Shown piece by piece: positions 44,563-54,187 of a DNA stretch of 64,000 nt. Every line of letters begins with the position of its first letter. Position 1 is the first letter of the stretch. Origin of the DNA: Pinisolibacter aquiterrae (GTDB taxonomy: Bacteria; Pseudomonadota; Alphaproteobacteria; Rhizobiales; Ancalomicrobiaceae); contig NZ_JAFNIH010000019.1 in NCBI RefSeq assembly GCF_019160155.1, forward strand, positions 310,001-374,000, given 5' to 3'. The notes under the pieces were generated by a model, which saw only the letters and a list, made by a program, of their open reading frames with translations, had not been told where the DNA came from and ran no database searches. Both the position numbers and the translations under genes were made by a program.

Positions 44563-44596
44563 AACCCCGCGCTTCCGACGAAGCGCGGGGTTTTCT
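44563..44596. terminator. Bidirectional intrinsic terminator
   Basis: A 12-bp stem AACCCCGCGCTT / AAGCGCGGGGTT with a 6-nt loop. The plus strand ends TTTTCT; on the minus strand it ends TTTCG. It lies between the converging glycine-zipper gene and pntB. Confidence 0.8.
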
Positions 44597-44617
44597 CGTT
44601 TCGAACGACCCGAGCAT

Positions 44618-44656
44618 GATGCCGGCCGGGAGGGACGGACCCTCCCGGCCGGCATC
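44618..44656. repeat. 17-bp perfect hairpin adjoining the pntB stop
   Basis: GATGCCGGCCGGGAGGG / CCCTCCCGGCCGGCATC with an ACGGA loop begins 2 bp beyond the pntB stop codon. The stem is unusually long and has no T-run on the minus strand, so it looks like an mRNA 3' stabiliser or Rho barrier ahead of the real terminator at 44563-44596. Confidence 0.8.
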
Positions 44657-44658
44657 GA

Positions 44659-46062
44659 TCAATGGATCGCCTTCAGCACCTCTTCGGTGACCTTCTTGGC
44701 GTCGCCGAACAGCATCATCGTGTTGTCGCGGAAGAACAGCTCGTTCTCCACGCCGGCGTAGCCCGAGCCCATGCCGCGCTTGATGAACAGCACGGTCTTG
44801 GCCTTCTCGACGTCGAGGATCGGCATGCCGAAGATCGGCGAGGCCGGATCCGACTTGGCGGCCGGATTGGTGACGTCGTTGGCGCCGATGACATAGGCGA
44901 CGTCCGCCTGTCCGAATTCGGAGTTGATGTCCTCCAGTTCGAACACCTCGTCGTAGGGCACGTTGGCTTCCGCCAGGAGCACGTTCATGTGGCCCGGCAT
45001 GCGGCCCGCCACAGGATGGATGGCGTATTTCACCTCGACGCCCTCTTCCTTCAGAAGGTCGCCCATCTCGCGCAGCGCGTGCTGCGCCTGCGCCACCGCC
45101 ATGCCGTATCCGGGCACGATGATGACCTTCTGGGCGTTCTTCATGATGAAGGCGGCATCCTCGGCCGAGCCGTGCTTGACCGGACGGCTCTCCTTGACCC
45201 CGGCCGGCCCCGCCGCTGCCGCGGCGTCACCGCCGAAGCCGCCGAGAATGACCGAGATGAACGAGCGGTTCATCGCCTTGCACATGATGTAGGAGAGGAT
45301 CGCGCCCGAGGAGCCGACCAGCGCCCCGGTGATGATCAGCGCCGTGTTGCCGAGCGTGAAGCCGATGCCGGCCGCCGCCCACCCCGAATAGGAGTTGAGC
45401 ATCGACACCACGACGGGCATGTCGGCGCCGCCGATCGGGATGATGATCAGGCCGCCGAGCGCCAGCGACACGAACACGATCATCCAGAACAGGAAGTGGC
45501 TCTCGGTCTTGACCAGGAGCGCGATAAGGACGAGCAGCAGGATGGCGAGGCCGATGTTGATGCCGTGGCGCATCGGCAGCATGATCGGCTTGCCCGACAT
45601 GTTGCCGTTGAGCTTGGCGAAGGCGATGACCGAGCCGGTGAAGGTGATCGCGCCGATCGCCACGCCGAGCGACATCTCGACGAGAGCCTGACCGTGGATC
45701 GCGCCGATCGAGCCGATGCCGAAGGCCTCCGGGGCATAGAGCGCGCCGGCGGCGACGAAGACGGCGGCGAGGCCGACGAGGCTGTGGAAGGCCGCGACCA
45801 GCTGCGGCATCTCGGTCATGGCGATCTTGCGCGCGATGACCGCGCCGATGCCGCCGCCGATCGCCAGACCCGCCAGGATCAGCACGGCCGAGCCGAACGA
45901 CGGCTTGGCCGCGACCAGCGTCACCACGATGGCGACGGCCATGCCGACCATGCCGTAGAAATTGCCCTGCCGCGACGTCGCCGGGCTGGAGAGACCACGC
46001 AAGGAGAGAATGAAGAGAACGCCGGATACCAGATAGAGGACGGCGGTGATGTCGGCACTCAT
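44659..46062 (-). CDS. pntB: NAD(P) transhydrogenase subunit beta
   Basis: A 467-residue subunit with eight or nine membrane helices (about 1-260) and the NADP-binding dIII domain (about 285-467: VIIVPGYGMAVAQAQ near 295, GRMPGHMNVLLAEANVPYD, VIGANDVTNPAA). With PntAA/AB it couples proton flow to NADPH formation. Start ATG 46062 lies 2 bp after the pntAB stop. It is the last gene of the pntAA-pntAB-pntB operon and is followed by a large hairpin. Confidence 0.97.
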   Translation of the reverse strand: MSADITAVLYLVSGVLFILSLRGLSSPATSRQGNFYGMVGMAVAIVVTLVAAKPSFGSAVLILAGLAIGGGIGAVIARKIAMTEMPQLVAAFHSLVGLAAVFVAAGALYAPEAFGIGSIGAIHGQALVEMSLGVAIGAITFTGSVIAFAKLNGNMSGKPIMLPMRHGINIGLAILLLVLIALLVKTESHFLFWMIVFVSLALGGLIIIPIGGADMPVVVSMLNSYSGWAAAGIGFTLGNTALIITGALVGSSGAILSYIMCKAMNRSFISVILGGFGGDAAAAAGPAGVKESRPVKHGSAEDAAFIMKNAQKVIIVPGYGMAVAQAQHALREMGDLLKEEGVEVKYAIHPVAGRMPGHMNVLLAEANVPYDEVFELEDINSEFGQADVAYVIGANDVTNPAAKSDPASPIFGMPILDVEKAKTVLFIKRGMGSGYAGVENELFFRDNTMMLFGDAKKVTEEVLKAIH

Positions 46063-46064
46063 GA

Positions 46065-46529
46065 TCACCGCTCCTTCTTCTTGTACATGGCGAGCATCCG
46101 GTTGGTGACCAGGAACCCACCGAAGATGTTGACGCTCGCCATGACGAGGGCGAGGAAGCCGAACACCTTGGCCATGATCGAGCCGGAATCCATCGCCGGC
46201 ACCGCGACGGCGAGCAGCGCGCCGACCACGATCACCGAGGAGATGGCATTGGTGACCGCCATCAGCGGGGTGTGCAGCGCGGGCGTCACCGACCACACCA
46301 CGTAGTAGCCGACGAAGATCGCCATCACGAAGATCGACAGACGGAACACGAAGGGATCGATCGCGCCCTTGGTGGCGGCGGAGACGGCGTGGCCGGCCGC
46401 TTCCGCCAACTGGTCGACGTAGGATTGCGCGGCCTGAGCGGCCGCGGCGGCGTCGGAGGCGGCGGTCTGCGCGGCCTTGGCCGCGGCAGTCGCCTTCTCG
46501 AGCGCCAGATCGGGAGAGATGTTGGCCAT
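46065..46529 (-). CDS. pntAB: NAD(P) transhydrogenase subunit alpha part 2
   Basis: A 154-residue membrane part of the alpha subunit. An Ala-rich helical head (about 1-50) precedes three or four helices (FRLSIFVMAIFVGYYVVW, AVTNAISSVIVVGALL, VFGFLALVMASVNIFGGF). In E. coli it is fused to PntA; Alphaproteobacteria have it split as here. It is 29 bp after pntAA and 2 bp before pntB. Confidence 0.95.
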   Translation of the reverse strand: MANISPDLALEKATAAAKAAQTAASDAAAAAQAAQSYVDQLAEAAGHAVSAATKGAIDPFVFRLSIFVMAIFVGYYVVWSVTPALHTPLMAVTNAISSVIVVGALLAVAVPAMDSGSIMAKVFGFLALVMASVNIFGGFLVTNRMLAMYKKKER

Positions 46530-46558
46530 GGATCGAATGTCCTAGGGAAAAGGAAACC

Positions 46559-47692
46559 TCAGGAGAGCAGCGCCGGATGAACGATCGCGCCGTCGCGGGT
46601 GATCAGCGTCGCCTTGACGATGTCGTCGTCCCATTTGGGCGCGAACGTCTTCGTCTCCTTGTCGACCAGCGTCTCGAAGAAGGCCAAGAGGTTCTTGGAA
46701 TAGAGCGCCGAGGCCGAGGCCGGGATCTTGGCGGCGAGGTTGACGTAGCCGACGATCGCCACGCCGTTGGCGGTGTCGACCACCTCGCCCGGAACCGATC
46801 CCTCGACGTTGCCGCCGTGCTCGACCGCGAGATCGACCAGCACCGAACCGGGCTTCATCGAGGCGACCATCTCGGCGGTGACGAGACGCGGCGCCTGACG
46901 GCCCGGGATCAGCGCCGTGGTGATCACCACGTCCTGCTTCTTGATGTGCTCGGCGACCAGCTTGGCCTGCTTCGCCTGATATTCCGCCGACATCGGCTTG
47001 GCGTAACCCGCCGCTGTCTCGGCCGCCTTGAACTCGTCGTCCTCGACCGCGATGAACTTGGCGCCGAGCGAGGCGACCTGTTCCTTGGCGGCCGGGCGCA
47101 CGTCGGTGGCGGTGACCACCGCGCCGAGACGACGCGCCGTGGCGATCGCCTGGAGACCGGCGACACCGGCGCCCATCACGAAGACGCGCGCCGCCGGCAC
47201 CGTGCCGGCCGCCGTCATCATCATCGGGAAGGCGCGATGATAGGCGTAGGTCGCCTCGACCACCGCCTGATAGCCGGCGAGGTTGGCCTGCGACGAGAGC
47301 ACGTCCATGACCTGCGCGCGGGTGATGCGCGGCATGAACTCCATCGTGAAGGTCGTGAGCCCCGCTTCCGCCATCGCCTTGATGTCGTCCTTGTGGGCAT
47401 GCGGATCGGCCATGGTGATGACCGTCGCGCCCTTCTTCATCAACGACCGCTCCTCGGCGAGCGGACGGCGCACCATCAGCACCACGTCCGCGTCGGCGAA
47501 GGTCGAGGCCATGTCCGGCGCCAGCGTCGCCCCGGCCGCGACATACTCGTCGTCGATGAAGCGAGAGGCGAGCCCCGCGTTCTTCTCGACCACCACGTCG
47601 AACCCCATGGCCTTGTATTTCTTGACCGTCTCCGGCGTTGCCGCCACACGCCCCTCTTGCGGGTAGCGTTCGACGGGAACCGCGATCTTCAT
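46559..47692 (-). CDS. pntAA: NAD(P) transhydrogenase subunit alpha part 1
   Basis: A 377-residue soluble NAD-binding dI domain. The MKIAVPVERYPQEGRVAATPETVKKY start, the RITRAQVMDVLSSQANLAGYQAV segment and the NAD-binding FVMGAGVAGLQAIATARRLGA are typical. First gene of the transhydrogenase operon. A gene for aa3 oxidase subunit IV lies 244 bp upstream on the same strand. Confidence 0.96.
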   Translation of the reverse strand: MKIAVPVERYPQEGRVAATPETVKKYKAMGFDVVVEKNAGLASRFIDDEYVAAGATLAPDMASTFADADVVLMVRRPLAEERSLMKKGATVITMADPHAHKDDIKAMAEAGLTTFTMEFMPRITRAQVMDVLSSQANLAGYQAVVEATYAYHRAFPMMMTAAGTVPAARVFVMGAGVAGLQAIATARRLGAVVTATDVRPAAKEQVASLGAKFIAVEDDEFKAAETAAGYAKPMSAEYQAKQAKLVAEHIKKQDVVITTALIPGRQAPRLVTAEMVASMKPGSVLVDLAVEHGGNVEGSVPGEVVDTANGVAIVGYVNLAAKIPASASALYSKNLLAFFETLVDKETKTFAPKWDDDIVKATLITRDGAIVHPALLS

Positions 47693-47936
47693 GGACCTCT
47701 CCTCAACAATGACCCCACGCTCCCCCCGAATGGGCGCGCGGGCACTTCACAAACCCCGCCGCGACGATCCTTCGACGTCGCGTATCGTTTTGCTTCCCCC
47801 GGGCCGCCCGCCATGTATGACGACGACGACCGGCGCGTCGACCGCCCGTCCACTCCGAGGTGATCGGCGTGGTCCGTGCGGTCGCAACCCCTCTTCGACC
47901 CGCCGTCCCCGCGCGCGAGGACGCAATCGGATCGAT

Positions 47937-48071
47937 TCAATGCGGAAGCAGGAAGATGCCCATCAGGCACAGGACGACGACCACCGTCACCGTTCCCCAT
48001 TTGGCGAGCGCCAGGAACGACGCATAGGTGGCTTCGTGCGCGGCGATGTCGTTCGTCTGATGTCCGGCCAT
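47937..48071 (-). CDS. aa3-type cytochrome c oxidase subunit IV
   Basis: A 44-residue single-helix protein (MAGHQTNDIAAHEATYASFLA then a WGTVTVVVVLCLMGIFLL membrane helix). It matches the small subunit IV of alphaproteobacterial aa3 oxidases. I start it at ATG 48071; the frame is open upstream but without family sequence. The gene often sits next to the transhydrogenase operon in Rhizobiales, as here, away from the other oxidase genes. Confidence 0.9.
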   Translation of the reverse strand: MAGHQTNDIAAHEATYASFLALAKWGTVTVVVVLCLMGIFLLPH

Positions 48072-48245
48072 GACGTCCTCCCTGAAACGGCTTCGGCGGC
48101 TCTCGTCTCGGAGCCTTCGAACCAGTATCAAAGCGGTAGTCTCCGCCGGATGCAACGCCGATGTCGCCCACTTCCGTCGGAACGACGCGCGCACGCGCCT
48201 TTCCTCATGCTTCACTTGGTATTTTCGCCAGCCCGCACGATGCTG

Positions 48246-49610
48246 TCACTGCATCGAAGGAAGTAATTCGCAGCTGCGAAGCGCGGCAGATTGCCGCTCG
48301 TGCAGAGCCTCCCGCTGGAAGCCTTCGATCGCCGTCTCGAACAGGCGGTGGAAGTTCAACTCCGCGTCGAGATGGAGGAAGACACCGCCGAGGCCGAGCG
48401 CCGCGCGATCCATGAACAGGAACTCGCGCGGCGGCGTCACCGGCCCGTGCGTCCTGAGCGCCTCGGAGACCGCCATCGCCTGGGCGCGTCCGAATTCGAT
48501 CGGCGACACCCCCTCCGCGATCCGCCGGACGCGGTCGGTGAGGAGCGGCCCGTAGACGAAGCGCGCCCAGATGTCGAGCGTGTCGATCAGATCCTTGGTG
48601 AGGTTGCGGAACCCCCACGCCTCGTAGGCCGCCACCACCCGTTCGCGATCGTCGTGGAGGAGGCCGCGATAGTGCTCGATCACCGCCTCGACGAATTTCG
48701 CCGGGAAGATCCGCACGCAACCGAAATCGAGCAGATTGATGCCCGCCGCCCGGCCCTCCTCCTCGAAGACCGCGTAATTGCCGAGGTGGGGATCGCCGTG
48801 GATCACCCCGAAGCGGCAGAACGGATGCCACCACGCCCGGAACATCGCCTCCGAGATCCGATTGCGGTCCTCCTGCGCGACGCCCTTGTAGGCGAGCAGC
48901 GGCCGCCCCTCGAGCCAGGTCATCGACAGGAGCCGCCCGGTCGAGAGCGCATCGACCGGCTCGGGAATGCGCACCCCCGGATCCGCCTCGTGGATCGTCC
49001 CGTAGAGCCGCATGTGGCGCCGCTCGAGGCGGTAGTCGAGTTCCTCGCGGATCCGCTCGCCGATCTCCTGGGCGATCTCGCGGGTGTCGATCTGCGGCCG
49101 GAGCCGGCGCATCAGCGCGAAGATCGCCGAGAGCTGTGAAAGGTCGGCTTCCACCGCCGAGGCCATGTCGGGATATTGCAGTTTGACGGCGAGGGGCCGC
49201 CCGTCCGGCGCCACCGCCCGATGCACCTGCCCGAGCGAGGCGGCATGCGCCGGCTCGTGCTCGAAACTCTGGAAGCGGCTCGCCCAATCGGCTCCGAGTT
49301 CGGCGACCATCCGCCGCTTGACGAAGGCCCAGCCCATCGGCGGCGCATGCGCCTGGAGCCGCTGCAACTCGGCCGCCCATTCCGCCGGGATGGCGTCGGG
49401 AATGGTGGAGAGGAATTGCGCCACCTTCATCAGTGGCCCCTTGAGGCCGCCGAGCGCGTCGGCGATGAGCTTGCCCTCGCGCGCCGGATCCGCCCCGCCG
49501 GTGAGCCGACCACCGGCGATCCGCGCGGCGGCGGTGCCGACGTCGACGCCGATCCGCGCATGGCGCAGAACCCGCCCGGTCAGACTGTTGCGTTCGTCGT
49601 CCTGGGCCAT
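48246..49610 (-). CDS. ABC1/UbiB-type atypical kinase
   Basis: A 454-residue ADCK/UbiB-like protein. The family KxGQ motif appears as LMKVAQ near 63-68 (Ala in place of Gly), then the Ala-rich loop ASLGQVHRA, VKLQYPD with the ATP Lys, HGDPHLGNY and LLDFGCV. ABC1 proteins support ubiquinone synthesis and lipid handling by ATPase action. No membrane tail is seen. ATG 49610 is the start; a TTG three codons upstream is possible. Function beyond the family is not shown. Confidence 0.85.
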   Translation of the reverse strand: MAQDDERNSLTGRVLRHARIGVDVGTAAARIAGGRLTGGADPAREGKLIADALGGLKGPLMKVAQFLSTIPDAIPAEWAAELQRLQAHAPPMGWAFVKRRMVAELGADWASRFQSFEHEPAHAASLGQVHRAVAPDGRPLAVKLQYPDMASAVEADLSQLSAIFALMRRLRPQIDTREIAQEIGERIREELDYRLERRHMRLYGTIHEADPGVRIPEPVDALSTGRLLSMTWLEGRPLLAYKGVAQEDRNRISEAMFRAWWHPFCRFGVIHGDPHLGNYAVFEEEGRAAGINLLDFGCVRIFPAKFVEAVIEHYRGLLHDDRERVVAAYEAWGFRNLTKDLIDTLDIWARFVYGPLLTDRVRRIAEGVSPIEFGRAQAMAVSEALRTHGPVTPPREFLFMDRAALGLGGVFLHLDAELNFHRLFETAIEGFQREALHERQSAALRSCELLPSMQ

Positions 49611-49688
49611 GCCGGGCAATCCTCGAGGGGGCGCGAAGTCGTCCCCCTCATATGGCGCGCCCGACCGGGACGGAAAAGAGGCCGCGCC

Positions 49689-50117
49689 TCAGACCGGCCA
49701 GCGATCGCGGATCCAGCGGGCGAGGCTCTCCTCGGACACGGACCCGGCGGCGAGGTCGAGAATGATCCGTGTCGCCTCGGCCTGGGGCGGCGCGAACCGT
49801 ACGCCGTTCTTGCGCAGGAAGAGCATCATGGTGACGAAGGCGGCGCGCTTGTTGCCGTCGACGAAGGGATGGTTGCGGGCGATGCCGAAGGCATGCGCCG
49901 CCGCCAGCATGGCGAGATCCGGGCCCTCGTAGTCCCACTTGTTGCGCGCCCGCCCCAGCGCCGATTCCAGCGCCCCGCGATCGCGCAGGCCCGCCGGACC
50001 GCCGAAGCGCACCAGCTGCCGCTCGTGCAGCGCCACCGCCTCCTCGACGCTCACCCAGATCGGCGCCCACGGCTCCGGCGCCCGATCGGAGAACCCGAAC
50101 CCGGGCTCGCCGATCAT
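49689..50117 (-). CDS. Doc/Fic-type toxin
   Basis: A 142-residue Fic-fold protein. The active-site motif is HPFVDGNKR at 83-91; Lys90 in the place of the second Gly of AMPylating Fic proteins makes it of the Doc type, which phosphorylates EF-Tu. An N-terminal VEEAVALHERQLVRFGGPAGLRDRG block is the Doc start. Its start overlaps the AbrB-like antitoxin stop by 4 bp (ATGA). Activity is inferred from family. Confidence 0.9.
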   Translation of the reverse strand: MIGEPGFGFSDRAPEPWAPIWVSVEEAVALHERQLVRFGGPAGLRDRGALESALGRARNKWDYEGPDLAMLAAAHAFGIARNHPFVDGNKRAAFVTMMLFLRKNGVRFAPPQAEATRIILDLAAGSVSEESLARWIRDRWPV

Positions 50118-50338
50118 TTCGCCAGTTCCTTCAGCGTGTCGCGGTACTCGTCCATGATCTCGTCGACCAGCGCCATCGAGCGCTCGAAGTCGGGATCATA
50201 GGGCGTCAGCCGGACCCCGCCGGCCGCGTCCGGCACCACGTGGAGCTCGTCGCCCGGCTTCAAACCGAGCTTGACCAACAGCTCCTTCGGCAGGATCAAC
50301 CCGGTCGAATTGCCGATCTTCTTGACTTCGAGCTTCAT
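50114..50338 (-). CDS. AbrB/SpoVT-type antitoxin of the Doc pair
   Basis: A 74-residue DNA-binding protein with the swapped-hairpin start MKLEVKKIGNSTGLILPKEL and a following LGLKPGDELHVV strand; the C-terminal 30 residues are acidic and helical, fit to block the toxin. Phd is the usual partner of Doc but AbrB-type partners also occur. It overlaps doc by 4 bp and lies just after a double operator, so it probably represses its own promoter. Confidence 0.88.
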   Translation of the reverse strand: MKLEVKKIGNSTGLILPKELLVKLGLKPGDELHVVPDAAGGVRLTPYDPDFERSMALVDEIMDEYRDTLKELAK

Positions 50339-50351
50339 GGGCCGCCTCCGC

Positions 50352-50399
50352 GTCGTACGAAACGTATAACGAAAAAGGCCGTTGTACGCAACGTACAAC
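50352..50399 (-). promoter_or_regulatory. Two 19-bp operators overlapping the abrB-doc promoter
   Basis: Two copies of the same dyad, GTCGTACGAAACGTATAAC (50352-50370) and GTTGTACGCAACGTACAAC (50381-50399), are 10 bp apart. On the minus strand a -35 TTGCGT (complement of 50386-50391) and a -10 TATACG (complement of 50363-50368) are spaced 17 bp and lie one in each dyad. Binding of the antitoxin would thus cover the promoter. Confidence 0.75.
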
Positions 50400-50431
50400 A
50401 GCCTCCCGATCCGAGCGGCCGGAGCCGCGCC

Positions 50432-52279
50432 TCACCCTTCCATCGCCTCCAACTCGTCGATCAGCCCCTCGATCACCGAGAGCCCGATCGACCAGAAGCC
50501 CGGATCGGTGGCATCGAGCCCGAAGGGGGCGAGCAGCTCCTTGTGATGCTTGGTGCCGCCGGCCGAGAGGAGCGCGAAGTACTTCTCCTGGAAGCCGGCC
50601 GGGTTCTTCTCGTAGGCGCCGTAGAGCGAGTTCACCAGGCAGTCGCCGAAGGCATAGGCATAGACGTAGAACGGCGAATGGATGAAGTGGCCGATGTAGA
50701 CCCAGAAGGTCTCGTAACCCTCGGCGAGCCGGATCGACGGACCGAGGCTCTCGCTCTGCACCTCCATCCAGAAGCGGCAGATGTCGTCGGCGGTGAGTTC
50801 GCCCTCGCGCCGGGCGGCGTGGACCTTGCGCTCGAACGTGTAGAAGGCGATCTGGCGCACCACCGTGTTGATCATGTCCTCGATCTTCGAGGCCAGCATC
50901 GCCCGCTTCTCGTCCTTGGTCTTCGCGTCGGCGAGCAGTGCGCGGAAGGTCAGCATCTCGCCGAAGACCGAGGCGGTCTCGGCGAGCGTCAGCGGCGTCG
51001 GCGCCATCAGCGCGCCGTTCGGGCCGGCGAGCACCTGATGCACTCCGTGCCCGAGCTCATGGGCGAGAGTCATCACGTCACGCACCTTGCCCATGTAGTT
51101 GAGGAGCAGATAGGGGTGCGCCGAGGGCACGGTCGGATGGGCGAAGGCGCCCGGCGCCTTGCCCGGCCGGGTCGGGGCGTCGATCCAGGGATTGTCGAAG
51201 AAGCGCTTGCCGAGCGTGGCCAGATCCGGCGAGAAGCGGCCATAGGCGGAGAGCACGATGTCGCGCGCCTCGTCCCAGCCGATCACCCGGCTCGGCGCCG
51301 AGGCGAGCGGGGCGTTGCGGTCCCAGTGATCGAGCTTCTCCTTGCCGAGCCACTTGGCCTTGAGCGCGTAATAGCGATGCGACAGACGCGGGAACGCCGC
51401 CCGCGCCGCCTCCACCAGCGCCGCCACCACCTCCGGCTCGACCCGGTTGGCGAGATGGCGCGAGTCCGCGAAATCCGAGAATTTGTGCCAGGTGTCGGAG
51501 ATCTCCTTGTCCTTGGCGAGCGTGTTGGTGATCAGCGTGAAGGTGCGCAGGTTGGCCTTGAAGGTGGTGGCGAGCGCCTCCGCCGCCTCGCGCCGCTTGG
51601 CCTCGGTGCCGTCCTGGAGCCGGGCCAGCGTCGGCTCGAGCGTCAACTCCTCGTCGCCGACCCGGAAGCGCAAGGCAGCCACCGTCTCGTCGAAGAGTCG
51701 CGTCCAGGCCGCCGCGCCGGTCACGTATTTCTCGTGGAAGAGCTGCTCGATCTCCTGCGAGAGTTGATGCGGCTTCTCCTTGCGGATGTCCTCGAGCCAC
51801 GGCCGATAATGGGCGAGCGTCGCATCCTTCGCGATCAGCGCGTCGATCGCCGCATCGTCGATCCGGTTCAGTTCCAGCTCGAAGAAGAGCAGCCGGGTGG
51901 TCGCCTTGGTGATGCCGTCCTGGACGTCGCCGTAGAACTTGGCCCGCTCCGGATCGGTCGTATCGCCGGAATAGACGAGGCCGGCGAAGGAGGCGACCTT
52001 GCCGAGCAGATCCTGGATCGCCTCGTAGTCCTTCACCAGGCCCGCCAGCGCGGCCGCGTCGCCGGCCGCCGCGATCCCGGCGAGCCGCCCCTCGGCGCGC
52101 GCCTGGAAGTCGGCGCAGAGCCGCTGCCCCCGCTCGAGATCGGCCTTGACCTCCGGCCCCGTCATCGACGGATAGAGATCGCCGAGATCCCATTCCGGCA
52201 GCCGGCCGAAGGGGCCGTCGCCGCCTCCGTTCGCGGTGTGGTCGAAGACGGCGGACGAAGCGGCGGTGATGGCGGTCAT
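50432..52279 (-). CDS. pepF: M3 family oligoendopeptidase F
   Basis: A 615-residue cytoplasmic zinc peptidase. The HELGH motif lies at 407-411 with the third ligand Glu434 in LAETASVFGE. The N-terminal half is helical. It cuts peptides of about 7-17 residues. ATG 52279 (MTAITAASSAVFD) is chosen; the frame is open 25 codons further. It stands alone in its operon; a divergent response-regulator gene begins 228 bp away. Confidence 0.93.
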   Translation of the reverse strand: MTAITAASSAVFDHTANGGGDGPFGRLPEWDLGDLYPSMTGPEVKADLERGQRLCADFQARAEGRLAGIAAAGDAAALAGLVKDYEAIQDLLGKVASFAGLVYSGDTTDPERAKFYGDVQDGITKATTRLLFFELELNRIDDAAIDALIAKDATLAHYRPWLEDIRKEKPHQLSQEIEQLFHEKYVTGAAAWTRLFDETVAALRFRVGDEELTLEPTLARLQDGTEAKRREAAEALATTFKANLRTFTLITNTLAKDKEISDTWHKFSDFADSRHLANRVEPEVVAALVEAARAAFPRLSHRYYALKAKWLGKEKLDHWDRNAPLASAPSRVIGWDEARDIVLSAYGRFSPDLATLGKRFFDNPWIDAPTRPGKAPGAFAHPTVPSAHPYLLLNYMGKVRDVMTLAHELGHGVHQVLAGPNGALMAPTPLTLAETASVFGEMLTFRALLADAKTKDEKRAMLASKIEDMINTVVRQIAFYTFERKVHAARREGELTADDICRFWMEVQSESLGPSIRLAEGYETFWVYIGHFIHSPFYVYAYAFGDCLVNSLYGAYEKNPAGFQEKYFALLSAGGTKHHKELLAPFGLDATDPGFWSIGLSVIEGLIDELEAMEG

Positions 52280-52507
52280 GCGAGGTGAACCCCTCTCCTG
52301 GGACGGCGCGGTCCGAGGGCGGAACCGCTCGGCCGAAGCTCTCGTCTCCTCCATATCGGGTTCCCCGCCGCCGCTTCAACCGATCGCGCGAAGGATCGAT
52401 CGGGAAATCGGGGACGGCGCCATGTCGTTAACCAGTGGTCAACCTCCGCCCCCCACGATCGACCCGATTCGAGACGAACGAGTTAAAGCGGAGTCCCCGA
52501 GAGGATC

Positions 52508-54079
<1,572 letters not shown>

Positions 54080-54082
54080 ACG

Positions 54083-54103
54083 AACCGGCGCAGAGCGCCG
54101 GTT
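54083..54103 (+). terminator. Hairpin after the NtrC-type regulator gene
   Basis: Stem AACCGGCGC / GCGCCGGTT with a 3-nt loop starts 4 bp after the stop; a short TTTC tail. Termination plausible but not strong. Confidence 0.5.
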
Positions 54104-54187
54104 TCGGTGCGTTCCCCGGCCGGTCGGGTCGTTCCCCTTCACCTTTCGCCAGAGACGATGACGCGTGACTTTCGGAGTGGTGCGAAG

